Notes: a model not told the origin generated them from the sequence alone. DNA of 64,000 bases from Saccharothrix longispora (GCF_030852425.1 NZ_NSDM01000001.1:930001-994000); one strand, 5' to 3'; shown: positions 17,020-25,995, numbered from the stretch's first letter. Program-made: numbers and translations.

Positions 17020-17271
17020 TCAGCGGCGGGTGCGCCGCTGACGCAGGTTCCTCGCACGACCACCCAGCCTGCGCAGCCGGAACAGCTCCAGCGCGCGGCC
17101 GATGCCGTGCCCGTAGAGGGCCCTGACCTCGTCGGGCCGGGCCGACTCCAGGAACTCCTCGACCTCGTCCTCCTGCACGGCGACGTGGCGCAGACGAGCT
17201 TCCACGCGCTCCATGAAGAGCGCGAAGAACATGATCACGATCGGAACGGCGATGACGAACCAGGCAGTCAT
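17020..17271 (-). CDS. Small single-pass membrane protein (Rv3675-like)
   Basis: The product is 83 residues: one N-terminal membrane helix (MTAWFVIAVPIVIMFFALF), an acidic amphipathic middle (VQEDEVEEFLESARPDEV), and a strongly basic C-terminus ending in RRTRR. By position between crp and nth and by architecture it corresponds to mycobacterial Rv3675. ATG 17271 starts right at the membrane helix. Function unknown. Confidence 0.8.
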   Translation of the reverse strand: MTAWFVIAVPIVIMFFALFMERVEARLRHVAVQEDEVEEFLESARPDEVRALYGHGIGRALELFRLRRLGGRARNLRQRRTRR

Positions 17272-17504
17272 GATGGCTCCGATCCTTGCGCATCCGTTTC
17301 GGCGCGCACTAGAGGGGGGGTCACTCTTGCGGGTGTCGTCGTGCGCTCGTACGTGGGACGTGTGCGGCGGGGACGGGGTTGCCCGGCGGTCGCAGCGGGT
17401 TGTCTTCCCGGAACCGCCACCGGGAAAACGCCGCCCCCGCGCGACCCCGCCCGCCGGCGCCACGTCCGCGTGGTCCCCGGACCGGGCGCAGTAGGGTTCG
17501 GAGC

Positions 17505-18272
17505 ATGGCCAAGAGCGCGGTGAAGCAGCCGGAGACGAGGTTGGGGCTGGTCCGCCGGGCGCGCCGCGTGGTGCGGGTGCTGGCGCAGGGCTACCCGGAC
17601 GCGCACTGCGAACTGGACTTCCGCGACCCGCTGCAACTGCTGGTGGCCGTCGTGCTGTCCGCCCAGACCACCGACGTCCGGGTGAACCAGGTCACGCCCG
17701 CGCTGTTCGAGCGCTACCGCACGGCCCGGGACTACGCCTCGGCGGACCGGGCCGAGTTGGAGGAGCTGATCAGGCCCACCGGCTTCTACCGCAACAAGGC
17801 GACGTCCCTGCAGGGGCTCGGCGCCGCGCTGGTGGAGCGGTTCGACGGCGTCGTGCCGGGCAGGCTGGAGGACCTGGTCACGCTGCCCGGCGTGGGCCGC
17901 AAGACCGCGAACGTCGTGCTGGGCGACGCGTTCGGCGTGCCGGGGATCACCGTGGACACCCACTTCGGCCGGCTCGTCCGCCGCTGGGGCTGGACGCGGG
18001 AGGAGGACCCGGTCAAGGTCGAGCGCGCCGTCGGTCCGCTCGTCGAGCGCAAGGACTGGACGATCGTCTCGCACCGCACGATCTTCCACGGCCGCCGCGT
18101 CTGCCACGCCCGCACGCCCGCCTGCGGCGCGTGCCTGCTGGCGCCCCTGTGCCCCTCCTACGGCATCGGCCAGGTCGACCCGGCCAAGGCGGAGAAGCTG
18201 GTCAAGGGGGAGGAAGCGCCGCACCTGATCGCGCTGGCCGAGCGCGTGAGGGCGGGGGAGAGGTTGGCGTGA
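17505..18272 (+). CDS. nth: Endonuclease III
   Basis: Bifunctional DNA glycosylase/AP lyase for oxidised pyrimidines in base-excision repair. The product is 255 residues. Helix-hairpin-helix [18 protein letters not shown] contains the catalytic Lys. The catalytic Asp lies in [10 protein letters not shown]. The [4Fe-4S] loop is [17 protein letters not shown] (C-x6-C-x2-C-x5-C). ATG 17505 was chosen over the longer frame because the preceding part is low-complexity. Heads a coupled operon: its TGA overlaps the GTG of the next gene. Confidence 0.96.
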   Translation: MAKSAVKQPETRLGLVRRARRVVRVLAQGYPDAHCELDFRDPLQLLVAVVLSAQTTDVRVNQVTPALFERYRTARDYASADRAELEELIRPTGFYRNKATSLQGLGAALVERFDGVVPGRLEDLVTLPGVGRKTANVVLGDAFGVPGITVDTHFGRLVRRWGWTREEDPVKVERAVGPLVERKDWTIVSHRTIFHGRRVCHARTPACGACLLAPLCPSYGIGQVDPAKAEKLVKGEEAPHLIALAERVRAGERLA

Positions 18273-18886
18273 GCACCCGAGCCCGGTGGGCGGCGGTCGT
18301 CCTGGTGCTGGCGGTGGCGGGCGTCGTCGCCCTGTGGCCGCGTCCGTCGGAGCCCGTCGACACCGGCCCGGTGAGCACCCGGCAGGCCCCGGACGTCGGC
18401 CTCGCCAGGGAACGGGCCGCGCTCCGGCCGTGCGCGCCACCGCCGCGCGACCAGGACCAGCAGGCCGCGGGGGACGTCGGACCGGCCGCGCTGCGCGGCT
18501 TGGAGGTCACCTGCCTCGGCGACGGCGCCCGCGTCGACGTGGCGTCCGCCCTGCCCGGTCGCGCCGTGGTGAACTTCTGGGCGACCTGGTGCGTTCCCTG
18601 TCAAGAGGAACTGAGGGTGCTCGACGCCTACGCCCGGGAGCCCGGCTCGGTGCCGGTGCTGACGGTCCTGGTGGGCAGCAAGGAGGGGGACGGACTGGAG
18701 TTGCTGGCCAAACTCGGTGTGCACCTGCCGTCCGTGCACGACCCGGACGACCGGCTGCGCAAAGCCCTGTCGCCACCGCCGCGCACGCCGGTGACCTACG
18801 TCGTCGGCGCCGACGGTGCGCTCTCGCTCGTGTCCGACCCGCTCGTGCTCACCACCGTCGAGCAGGTGCGCGAGGTGGTCGGATGA
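18269..18886 (+). CDS. Membrane-anchored thioredoxin-like protein
   Basis: The product is 205 residues. An N-terminal signal anchor (about 6-25) is followed by an extracytoplasmic thioredoxin fold with active site [13 protein letters not shown] and cis-Pro segment [10 protein letters not shown]. An extra cysteine pair lies before the fold (RPCAPPP and LEVTCLGDG). Corresponds to mycobacterial Rv3673c. Likely reduces or forms disulfides outside the membrane. It precedes a MarP-type protease, whose family is stabilised by a disulfide, so a link is plausible (inference). Coupled to nth and to the Nudix gene. Confidence 0.9.
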   Translation: MSTRARWAAVVLVLAVAGVVALWPRPSEPVDTGPVSTRQAPDVGLARERAALRPCAPPPRDQDQQAAGDVGPAALRGLEVTCLGDGARVDVASALPGRAVVNFWATWCVPCQEELRVLDAYAREPGSVPVLTVLVGSKEGDGLELLAKLGVHLPSVHDPDDRLRKALSPPPRTPVTYVVGADGALSLVSDPLVLTTVEQVREVVG

Positions 18887-19554
18887 CCGCCCTGGCCGAC
18901 CCGGGCGACGTCCCGGAGTGGATGAGCGGGCTCGTCAAGGCCACCGCCGAGATCGACGCCCGAGCCTTCACCCGCATGTCGCCGCCGCCACCGGGCACCG
19001 GGCGGCCCGCCGCCGTGCTCATGCTGTTCGGCGAGGGCCCCGGCGGGCCGGACGTGCTGCTGCTGCGCCGCGCCGACACCCTCGGCTCGCACCCCGGCCA
19101 GGTCGCGTTCCCGGGAGGCGCCGCCGACCCGACCGACGACGGCCCGCTGGACACGGCGCTGCGCGAGGCGTTCGAGGAGACCGGCGTGCTGCGCGAGGGC
19201 GTGCGCCCGGTCGCGCTGCTGCCGGAGCTGCACGTGCCGGTGTCCGGGTTCGTCGTCACGCCGGTGCTCGCGCACTGGCGCGAGCCGTCGCCGGTCGCGC
19301 CGGTCGACCCGGCGGAGACCGCGGCCGTGGCCCGCGTGCCGGTCGCGCACCTGGCCGACCCCGCGAACCGGTTCCGGGTGAGCCACCCGTCCGGCTACGT
19401 CGGGCCCGCGTTCTCCGCCCCGGGCATGTTGGTGTGGGGCTTCACCGCCGGGCTGCTCAACGGCCTGCTGGCGCTCGGCGGGTGGGAACGGCCGTGGGAC
19501 ACCGCGGACGTGCGCGACCTGGACCTCGCGCTGCGCGCAACGGAGATGTCGTGA
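18883..19554 (+). CDS. Nudix hydrolase, CoA pyrophosphatase type
   Basis: The product is 223 residues. LLLRRADTLGSHPGQVAFPG is the UPF0035 motif that marks CoA diphosphatases (NudL/PCD1), followed by the Nudix box ending ALREAFEETGVL. Predicted to split CoA into phosphopantetheine and 3',5'-ADP. Matches Rv3672c in order. The ATG overlaps the upstream TGA (ATGA). The C-terminal segment SAPGMLVWGFTAGLLNGLL is typical of the family. Confidence 0.9.
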   Translation: MTALADPGDVPEWMSGLVKATAEIDARAFTRMSPPPPGTGRPAAVLMLFGEGPGGPDVLLLRRADTLGSHPGQVAFPGGAADPTDDGPLDTALREAFEETGVLREGVRPVALLPELHVPVSGFVVTPVLAHWREPSPVAPVDPAETAAVARVPVAHLADPANRFRVSHPSGYVGPAFSAPGMLVWGFTAGLLNGLLALGGWERPWDTADVRDLDLALRATEMS

Positions 19555-19560
19555 ATCGGG

Positions 19561-20754
19561 GTGGCCGTGAACTGGGTTGACCTGCTGGTCCTGGCGCTGG
19601 CCGCCTTCGCCGCGGTGTCCGGCGCCCGGCAGGGCATGGTCGTCGCGCTGCCCGCGTTCGTCGGCGTGCTCATCGGCCTCGTCCTGGGCACGCAGCTGGC
19701 GCCGCTGGTGGTCGCCCAGTTCGAGAACGTCGTGACCAAGGTCGTCTTCGCGGTCGGCATCGTGGTGCTGCTCGTGGCGCTGGGCGAGACGCTCGGCGTG
19801 TACGTGGGGCGGACGATCAAGCCGCGGGTCAACGCCGGCCCGCTGCGCGGCGCGGACAACGCGCTCGGCGCGATCGTGCAGGGCGCCGTGGTGTTCGTGG
19901 TGGCGTGGATGATCGCGCTGCCGCTCACCGTGGTCGCCGGGCTGCCGTCGCTGGCCAAGGCGCTCAACCAGTCGGTGATCCTGTCCACCGTCGACGACAC
20001 CATGCCGCAGGCCGCCCGGACCCTGTCCGCCGACCTCCAGAGCCTGTTCGACGTGTCCGGCTTCCCGGCCGCGATGGACCCGTTCAACCGCACGCCGCTC
20101 CGCGAGGTCGGCCCGCCCGACCCGGCGCTCAGCCAGGACCCGGTCGTGCAGAACCTGCGGCCCAGCGTGCTCAAGGTGCGCGGGCGAGCCCCGTCGTGCT
20201 CCCGCGCCCTGGAGGGCACCGGGTTCGTGATCTCACCGGAGCGCGTGATGACGAACGCGCACGTCGTGGCCGGCACCACCGAGGTCTCCGTCGAGGTCGG
20301 CCGGGGCCAGTTCGACGCGACCGTCGTGCACTACGACGCGCAGACCGACGTCGCCATCCTCGCCGTGCCGGACCTCAAGGCCGAGCCGCTGCCGTTCCGC
20401 ACCGACGAGATCGCCCAGGGCGAGGACGGCATCGTCCTCGGCTACCCCCTGGACGGCCCGTACACGGCCTCCGAGGCCCGCGTGCGGGAGCGCATCCCCA
20501 TGCTGCGCGGCCCGGACATCTACGACGCGCAGACCGTGACGAGGGACGTCTACACGGTCCGCGCGAAGGTCCGCAGCGGCAACTCCGGCGGTCCGCTGGT
20601 CGACCCGCAGGGCCGCGTCATGGGCGTGGTGTTCGGCGCGGCCGTGGACGACCAGGAGACCGGGTTCGTGCTGACCGCGCAGGAGGTCGCCGACGAGGTC
20701 GCCAAGGCGCCGTCGCTGGTGCGGCGGACGTCGACGCAGACCTGCGCCTCGTGA
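19561..20754 (+). CDS. marP: MarP-type membrane serine protease
   Basis: The product is up to 397 residues: four N-terminal membrane helices of the CvpA type (about 5-165), then an extracytoplasmic chymotrypsin-like protease. Catalytic triad: His in MTNAHVVAG, Asp in DAQTDVAIL, Ser in RSGNSGGPL. Cysteines in APSCSRAL and near the C-terminus (TQTCAS) fit the redox-regulated disulfide known for M. tuberculosis MarP (Rv3671c), required for acid resistance. GTG 19561 and GTG 19567 are alternative starts. Last gene of the nth operon. Confidence 0.94.
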   Translation: MAVNWVDLLVLALAAFAAVSGARQGMVVALPAFVGVLIGLVLGTQLAPLVVAQFENVVTKVVFAVGIVVLLVALGETLGVYVGRTIKPRVNAGPLRGADNALGAIVQGAVVFVVAWMIALPLTVVAGLPSLAKALNQSVILSTVDDTMPQAARTLSADLQSLFDVSGFPAAMDPFNRTPLREVGPPDPALSQDPVVQNLRPSVLKVRGRAPSCSRALEGTGFVISPERVMTNAHVVAGTTEVSVEVGRGQFDATVVHYDAQTDVAILAVPDLKAEPLPFRTDEIAQGEDGIVLGYPLDGPYTASEARVRERIPMLRGPDIYDAQTVTRDVYTVRAKVRSGNSGGPLVDPQGRVMGVVFGAAVDDQETGFVLTAQEVADEVAKAPSLVRRTSTQTCAS

Positions 20755-20764
20755 CCCCCGCGCC

Positions 20765-21691
20765 CTAGACCATCGCCAGGAAGTCCGTGATCAAGCGGCT
20801 CGTCGTGTGGGGCGCCTCCTGGTGGGGGAAGTGGCCCACCTCGGGCAGCACGCGGTACGACGAGCGGGGGCCGGCCCAGGCCGTCGAGTCCGCGGCGGTG
20901 GACTCCAGCAGCACCGGGTCCCGCGCGCCCTGCACCTGGAGGACGGGCACCTCCAGGCGGCGGTCGACGGCTTCGGTGAAGCGGCGGCCGTCGGTGCGCA
21001 GCTGGGAGCGGACGGCCCAGCGGTAGTACTCCATCGCGCTGTGCGCCACACCGGGGATCAGGACTGCCTCGCGGTTGCGGCGGACCACCTCGTCGAACTC
21101 CGGCGACACCGTCCACTTCGGACCGGCCCAGGCGCGCAGCAGGTCGGCCGCGCCGGCTCCGCGGTCCCGGGTCAGGCTCCGCTCGGGCCGCACGGGCACC
21201 TGGAAGCGGAAGATGTGCGCCGCCGCGCGCCCCTGGCCCCGGGGGTGGCGGCGGATGGCGCGGCGCAGCGCCAGGGGGTGCGCCGCGGACACGGCGGTGA
21301 CCGAGCCGACCAGGCGGGGGTGCATGGCGCCGACCGTCCACGCGAGCATGCCGCCCCACGCGTGGCCGACGAGGTGCGCGCGGCTCTCGCCGAGCGCCTT
21401 CACCAGGCCCGCGACGTCACCGGCGAGCGTGAAACCGTCGTAGCCGCGCGGGGGCTTGTCCGAGTCGCCGTACCCGCGCAGGTCCACCGCGACCGCGCGG
21501 TACCCGGCCTCGGCGAACGAGACCAGCTGGTGGCGCCACGTCCACCAGAACTCCGGGAACCCGTGCAGCAGCAGCACGAGCGGCCCGTCGCCCAGCTCGG
21601 CCACGTGCAGCCGGATGCCGTTCGCGGACACGTCGCGGTGCGACCACGGGCCGGGCACGCGGGCCGTCGACGGGTCCGGTGGCAACCGCAC
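20765..21691 (-). CDS. Epoxide-hydrolase-like alpha/beta hydrolase lacking the nucleophile
   Basis: The product is 308 residues in the position of EphE (Rv3670). Oxyanion motif HGFPEFWWTWRHQ and later ARDPVLL (charge-relay Asp) and EVGHFPHQ (catalytic His) are those of epoxide hydrolases. The nucleophile elbow reads LVGHAWGG: the position that is Asp in this family (GHDWGG) is Ala, codon GCG on the coding strand near 21353. It is therefore probably not a normal epoxide hydrolase. It may be a pseudoenzyme or use another mechanism. Ends 10 bp from the marP stop, convergent. Confidence 0.85.
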   Translation of the reverse strand: MRLPPDPSTARVPGPWSHRDVSANGIRLHVAELGDGPLVLLLHGFPEFWWTWRHQLVSFAEAGYRAVAVDLRGYGDSDKPPRGYDGFTLAGDVAGLVKALGESRAHLVGHAWGGMLAWTVGAMHPRLVGSVTAVSAAHPLALRRAIRRHPRGQGRAAAHIFRFQVPVRPERSLTRDRGAGAADLLRAWAGPKWTVSPEFDEVVRRNREAVLIPGVAHSAMEYYRWAVRSQLRTDGRRFTEAVDRRLEVPVLQVQGARDPVLLESTAADSTAWAGPRSSYRVLPEVGHFPHQEAPHTTSRLITDFLAMV

Positions 21692-21695
21692 CGGC

Positions 21696-22163
21696 TCAGC
21701 GGGCGTCGCGGTGGCGCAGCGCCGCGACCGTGTCCCTGGCCGAGTCGATGGTCCGCTGCGGCGCGCGCAGCTTCTTCACCTTGCGGTAGCCGAGGAACGC
21801 GAACAGCCCCGCCGTGACGAGCATCAGCCCGAACACGATGAGGAACGCCGACCAGCGCGGCAGCCACACGTCGAGCAGTTCGGCGCCGAAGAAGAAGAAG
21901 AAGAAAGAGCTGAACAGCAGCACGGTCAGGGCGACGATGAAGTAGACGCTGCCCTTCACGCCCTTCTTGATCTCACCGGCCACCTCGGACTTGGCCAGTT
22001 CGACCTCGGCCCTGACCAGCGTGGACAGGTGGGCCGTCGCGTCGCGCACGAGACCGCCGACCGACGTCTCCCCCGCGATCACCGCCGGGCTCTCCGCGGT
22101 CAACGGGATGGACGGGACAGGTGGCAGTCCGCTGCCGTTGGTGTTCTCCCGAGCGCTGGTCAC
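21696..22163 (-). CDS. Holin-superfamily-like two-helix membrane protein
   Basis: The product is about 155 residues. A polar N-terminus leads to a helical segment (HLSTLVRAEVELAKSEVAGEIKKGVKG), then two membrane helices separated by a short turn (FIVALTVLLFSS...; WSAFLIVFGLMLVTAGLFAFL), and a basic C-terminus. This is the DUF1469 / actinobacterial holin-like arrangement, in the Rv3669 position. Six consecutive phenylalanines arise from a GAA-repeat tract (21892-21906). No lysin gene is near, so this is not phage lysis. Start GTG 22163 or 22196. Four bases upstream of the hydrolase gene, same strand. Confidence 0.8.
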   Translation of the reverse strand: MTSARENTNGSGLPPVPSIPLTAESPAVIAGETSVGGLVRDATAHLSTLVRAEVELAKSEVAGEIKKGVKGSVYFIVALTVLLFSSFFFFFFGAELLDVWLPRWSAFLIVFGLMLVTAGLFAFLGYRKVKKLRAPQRTIDSARDTVAALRHRDAR

Positions 22164-22240
22164 CGCGTCATCGTGCCACGGCCGGCCGGCCGTCACCGCT
22201 CGACCGGCTGATGTCGGGCGGCACTTCTCCGACCCGGACG

Positions 22241-22279
22241 GGAAGGGCGCCCCTCCCGGTCCGGGAGGGGCGCCCTTCC
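22241..22279 (-). terminator. Terminator of acs
   Basis: A perfect 19-bp inverted repeat around a single central base (22241-22259 and 22261-22279), starting 10 bp beyond the acs stop on the minus strand. One of the strongest hairpins in the window. Confidence 0.85.
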
Positions 22280-22289
22280 GCGCGGCCGG

Positions 22290-24266
22290 TCAGTCCTCCG
22301 GGGAGCCGGTCTTCAGGCCCTGGGAGATCAGGTCCATGACGGACGAGTCGGCGAGCGTGGTGACGTCGCCGACCTGCCGGTTCTCCGCGACGTCGCGCAG
22401 CAGGCGGCGCATGATCTTGCCCGAGCGGGTCTTCGGCAGCTCCGGCACGACCATGATCTGCCGCGGCTTCGCGATCGGGCCGATCTCCTTGGCCACGTGG
22501 TCGCGCAGCGCCTTGATCGCCTCCGCGCCGTCCGAGCCCTCGGCGACGCCGCCGCGCAGGATCACGAACGCCACGATGCCCTGGCCGGTGGTCGCGTCGG
22601 TCGCGCCGACGACCGCCGCCTCGGCCACCGTCGGGTGCGACACCAGCGCGGACTCGACCTCGGTGGTGGAGATGCGGTGCCCGGACACGTTCATCACGTC
22701 GTCCACCCGGCCCAGCAGCCAGATGTCGCCGTCGGCGTCGTACTTCGCGCCGTCGCCGGCGAAGTAGTAGCCCTGCTCGCCGAACCGCGACCAGTAGGTG
22801 TCGCGGTAGCGCTGCTCGTCGCCCCAGATGCCGCGCAGCATCGCGGGCCACGGCTCGTCGAGCACCAGGTAGCCGCCACCGCCGTGCGGGACCTCGTTGC
22901 CCTGGTCGTCGACGACCTTCGCGCCGATGCCGGGCAGCGGGCGCTGCGCCGAACCGGGCTTGGCCGCCGTCGCGCCGGGCAGCGGCGAGATCATGATCGC
23001 GCCGGTCTCGGTCTGCCACCAGGTGTCCACGACGGGCGTCTTGCCCGCGCCGATGGTCTCCCGGTACCAGATCCACGCCTCGGGGTTGATCGGCTCGCCG
23101 ACGCTGCCCAGCACGCGCAGGCTGGAGAGGTCGTACCCGGCGGGGATGTCCGCGCCCCACTTCATGAACGTGCGGATCAGCGTCGGCGCGGTGTAGTAGA
23201 TCGACACGCCGTACTTCTGCACGATCTGCCAGTGCCGGCCCTTGTCGGGGGTGTCGGGGGTGCCCTCGTAGACGACCTGCGTGACGCGGTTGGACAGCGG
23301 GCCGTACACGATGTAGCTGTGGCCGGTGACCCAGCCGATGTCGGCGGTGCACCAGTAGACGTCGGTGTCCGGCTTGAGGTCGAACACGGCGTGGTGCGTG
23401 TACGACGCCTGGGTCAGGTAGCCGCCCGAGGTGTGCAGGATGCCCTTGGGGTTACCGGTGGTGCCCGAGGTGTAGAGGATGAACAGCGGGTGCTCGGAGT
23501 CGAACGCCTCCGGGGTGTGCTGCTCGGACTGGCGGTCGACCAGGTCGTGCCACCACACGTCGCGACCCTCGGTCCACTCGACGTCGGAGTTCGTCCGCTT
23601 CACCACGAGCACGTGCTCGACGCTCCCGGCCTTGGCCACGGCCTCGTCCACGGCGGGCTTGAGCGCCGCCGACTTGCCGCGCCGGTACTGGCCGTCGGTG
23701 GTGATCACGAGCTTGGCCCGCGAGTCCTCGATGCGGGTGCGCAGGGCCTCGGCGGAGAAGCCGCCGAACACCACGCTGTGCAGCGCGCCCAGGCGTGCGC
23801 AGGCGAGCATGGAGAAGATCGCCTCGGGGACCATCGGCATGTAGATGGCGACCCGGTCCTCGGCGCCGACACCCAGTTCGACCAGGGCGTTCGCGGCCTT
23901 GGAGACCTCGCGCTGGAGGTCGGCGTAGGTGATGGTCCGGCTGTCGCCGGGCTCGCCCTCCCAGTGGATGGCGACCTGCTCGCCGTGCCCGGACTCGACG
24001 TGCCGGTCGACGCAGTTGTACGCGACGTTGAGCCTGCCCCCGACGAACCACTTGGCGAACGGGGCGTTCGACCAGTCGAGGACCTGCGTCCACTTCGCGT
24101 CCCAGGACAGCCGCTCGGCCTGCTCCGCCCAGAACGCCTCGCGGTCGGCGTCCGCCTCCTCGTAGAGCGCGGCGGTGGCGTTGGCCTGTGCGGCGAACTC
24201 GTCGCTGGGCGGGAACTTCCTGTTCTCGGTCGACAGGTTGTCCAGGGCGGCGTGCGGCTCTGTCAT
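22290..24266 (-). CDS. acs: Acetyl-CoA synthetase (AMP-forming)
   Basis: Converts acetate, ATP and CoA to acetyl-CoA. The product is 658 residues, the normal length. AMP-binding motif ILYTSGTTGNPKG; substrate-pocket WWQTETG; C-terminal PKTRSGKIMRRLLR, whose Lys is the acetylation-regulated catalytic residue. ATG 24266 follows AGGAGGT at 9-base spacing and was preferred to 24302. Single gene ending in a strong hairpin. The 200 bp upstream hold its promoter. Mycobacterial acs also lies between Rv3669 and the Rv3662c-like gene, though the peptide-permease genes found there are absent here. Confidence 0.97.
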   Translation of the reverse strand: MTEPHAALDNLSTENRKFPPSDEFAAQANATAALYEEADADREAFWAEQAERLSWDAKWTQVLDWSNAPFAKWFVGGRLNVAYNCVDRHVESGHGEQVAIHWEGEPGDSRTITYADLQREVSKAANALVELGVGAEDRVAIYMPMVPEAIFSMLACARLGALHSVVFGGFSAEALRTRIEDSRAKLVITTDGQYRRGKSAALKPAVDEAVAKAGSVEHVLVVKRTNSDVEWTEGRDVWWHDLVDRQSEQHTPEAFDSEHPLFILYTSGTTGNPKGILHTSGGYLTQASYTHHAVFDLKPDTDVYWCTADIGWVTGHSYIVYGPLSNRVTQVVYEGTPDTPDKGRHWQIVQKYGVSIYYTAPTLIRTFMKWGADIPAGYDLSSLRVLGSVGEPINPEAWIWYRETIGAGKTPVVDTWWQTETGAIMISPLPGATAAKPGSAQRPLPGIGAKVVDDQGNEVPHGGGGYLVLDEPWPAMLRGIWGDEQRYRDTYWSRFGEQGYYFAGDGAKYDADGDIWLLGRVDDVMNVSGHRISTTEVESALVSHPTVAEAAVVGATDATTGQGIVAFVILRGGVAEGSDGAEAIKALRDHVAKEIGPIAKPRQIMVVPELPKTRSGKIMRRLLRDVAENRQVGDVTTLADSSVMDLISQGLKTGSPED

Positions 24267-24467
24267 GGCGGGGCGTACCTCCTGAATCAGCGTGGTGCGC
24301 ACTGACCGTAGTGCGATTCAGCTCACTGCGCACCAAAAGGTTCAGACCAATTTCGGCCGAGTTCGAAACGCGTGGGTAACTGTGTAACCCGGTCGCGGGC
24401 CCCTGACCACCGTGATCCGGTCGAACGACACGCACGTTGCGACGAGCGGCACCTCGCGTGAGACGGG

Positions 24468-25037
24468 TCACGTGGTCAGCCGGGCCTTCAGCGCGGGCCA
24501 CTCGGCGGCCGTCATCGAGTAGACGACCGTGTCGCGCAGCGACCCGTCCGGCCGGACGCGGTGCACCCGCAGCACGCCCTCGCGGGTCGCGCCGAGCCGT
24601 TCGATGGCGCGTTGCGAGCGCTCGTTGCGCAGGTCGGTGTGCCAGCCGACGCGGAGCGCGCCGAGGTCCTCGAACGCCCGCGTGAGGAGGAGGAACTTGG
24701 CGTTGGTGTTGAGCGCGGTGCGCTGCCAGCGCGTGCCGATCCACGTGTGGCCGATGTAGAGGCCCCGGTTGCGCGGGTCGATCTCGTAGTACGACGTGGT
24801 GCCCGCGACCTCGCCCGTGCGCGGGTCGATCTGCGCCCACGCCAGGCGGGTGGGGTCGTTCAGCGCCTCGTCCACGTACGCCCGGGTGTCGTCGAGGTCC
24901 TTCGGCTGGTCCGAGCTGAGCCACGTCCACGTGTCGGGGTCCTTGCCCGCCTCGTGCAGGCCCTCGACGTGGTCGTGGGACAGGGGTTCGAGGCGGACGT
25001 GCGCGCCGGCGAGCACGGGGCGGTCGTACCAGGTCAT
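24468..25037 (-). CDS. GNAT-family N-acetyltransferase
   Basis: The product is 189 residues of the RimJ/RimL-like subgroup (Acetyltransf_3). N-terminal VRLEPLSHDHVEGLHEAG, the acetyl-CoA-binding LRVGWHTDLRNERSQRAIERLG, and a C-terminal RDTVVYSMTAAEWPAL are typical. The acceptor is probably a protein or small amine; nothing nearby tells. ATG 25037 starts just before the domain. Divergent from the Fic-like gene. Confidence 0.9.
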   Translation of the reverse strand: MTWYDRPVLAGAHVRLEPLSHDHVEGLHEAGKDPDTWTWLSSDQPKDLDDTRAYVDEALNDPTRLAWAQIDPRTGEVAGTTSYYEIDPRNRGLYIGHTWIGTRWQRTALNTNAKFLLLTRAFEDLGALRVGWHTDLRNERSQRAIERLGATREGVLRVHRVRPDGSLRDTVVYSMTAAEWPALKARLTT

Positions 25038-25128
25038 ACCGCGAAGGTATCCTCCGGATTGGCATCGTTGAACATCCAATTCCGACTTCTTCGGAATGAC
25101 CACTTACCGGCGGGTAGTGTGCGGTCCC

Positions 25129-25854
25129 GTGACCGATCCGCTCGCCCCGCTGCTGGACCTGCCCGGCGTGACCGCCGCCGTCGACTCGGCCCGCGACGCC
25201 GTGTTCCAGGTGCACCGGCACCGGGTGAACCTGCGCGGCTGGGCCACCACCGCGGCCGAGGCGTCCGTGCGCGCCGCCCGCGCGTCCGCCGCGCTCGACG
25301 GCGGGGCCACCGCCATCCCCGAGGACGGCGCGGTCACCGACCCGGTGCTGGCCGGCGCGCTGCGCGTGGCCGAGGCGCTGGGCGTGGTGCTCCCGACGTG
25401 GCAGCGCGCGCCCCTGCAGGCCCTGGCCCGGCTCCACGTCCTGGCCGGCGCCGACCTGGGCGGCGACCTGGGCCGCCCCCGGCCGGCGCCGGGCGTGGCC
25501 GAGCGCCTGGACCTGCTGGCGCAGCTCGTGACCGGCGGCACGTCCGCCCCGGGACCGCTGGTGGTCGCCGTCGTGCACGGCGAGCTGATGTCCCTCGCGC
25601 CGTTCGACAAGGCCAACGGGGTCGTGGCGCGTGCCGCGTCCCGCCTGGCCTCCATCGCGACCGGCCTGGACCCGAAGTCGCTCGGCGTGCCCGAGGTCAT
25701 GTGCCTGCGCAGGCAGAACGACTACGCCGCCGCCCTGCACGGCTTCTCCACCGGCGACCCCGAGGGCATCGGCCGCTGGATCGCCTTCTGGTGCGAGGCC
25801 CTGGAGGCCGGCGCCCGCGAGGCGCGGAGCATCGCCGACGCCGCCGCCGGCTGA
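25129..25854 (+). CDS. Degenerate Fic/Fido-like protein (Rv3662c-type)
   Basis: The product is 241 residues. Such proteins are often annotated loosely as oxidoreductase in actinomycetes. The N-terminal AEASVRAARASAALDGG resembles the inhibitory-helix region of class II Fic proteins. The core APFDKANGVVARAASRL aligns with the Fic motif HPFxDGNGRxxR. The catalytic His is Ala and GNGR is not kept, so AMP transfer is unlikely. It matches the Rv3662c-type neighbour of acs. GTG 25129 was taken; ATG 25096 is possible. Ends at the repeat island. Confidence 0.75.
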   Translation: MTDPLAPLLDLPGVTAAVDSARDAVFQVHRHRVNLRGWATTAAEASVRAARASAALDGGATAIPEDGAVTDPVLAGALRVAEALGVVLPTWQRAPLQALARLHVLAGADLGGDLGRPRPAPGVAERLDLLAQLVTGGTSAPGPLVVAVVHGELMSLAPFDKANGVVARAASRLASIATGLDPKSLGVPEVMCLRRQNDYAAALHGFSTGDPEGIGRWIAFWCEALEAGAREARSIADAAAG

Positions 25855-25878
25855 CCCCGGGAGTCCACCCCCGGGCCC

Positions 25879-25941
25879 GGCGAGTCGTACGTCCAGGCAG
25901 GGCGAGTCGTACGTCCAGGTCCGGCGAGTCCGACGTCCGGG
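25879..25941. repeat. 22-bp period direct repeats
   Basis: A 19-bp core GGCGAGTCGTACGTCCAGG occurs at 25879-25897 and 25901-25919. A variant copy lies at 25923-25941, giving an exact 22-bp period. Degenerate copies in the opposite orientation follow the hairpin (about 25985-26020), so the array is arranged head to head around it. Confidence 0.85.
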
Positions 25942-25995
25942 AGCCCTGGGTTCTTCACTCACGAGTGAAGAACCCAGGGCTCCCGGACGTCGGAC
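25928..25995. terminator. Perfect 33-bp inverted repeat between convergent genes
   Basis: Arms 25928-25960 and 25963-25995 are perfectly complementary around two central bases. The repeat lies between the stop codons of the Fic-like gene (+) and kynU (-), so it can terminate both. It is far longer than a terminator needs and merges with the 22-bp repeats, which suggests a dispersed intergenic element. Confidence 0.8.

Noticed and set aside
21696-22163. Prophage remnant suggested by holin-like protein
   Set aside because: No endolysin, portal, integrase or att site is near; this holin-like family is a chromosomal actinobacterial gene in a conserved order.
24267-24467. Cyclic-AMP receptor site in the acs promoter
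   Set aside because: GGGTAACTGTGTAACCC near 24371 looks symmetrical, but its inner bases are not complementary and it does not match TGTGA-N6-TCACA.
25879-25941. Possible CRISPR array
   Set aside because: Only three units at 22-bp period with 3-bp spacing, no spacers of CRISPR length and no cas genes.
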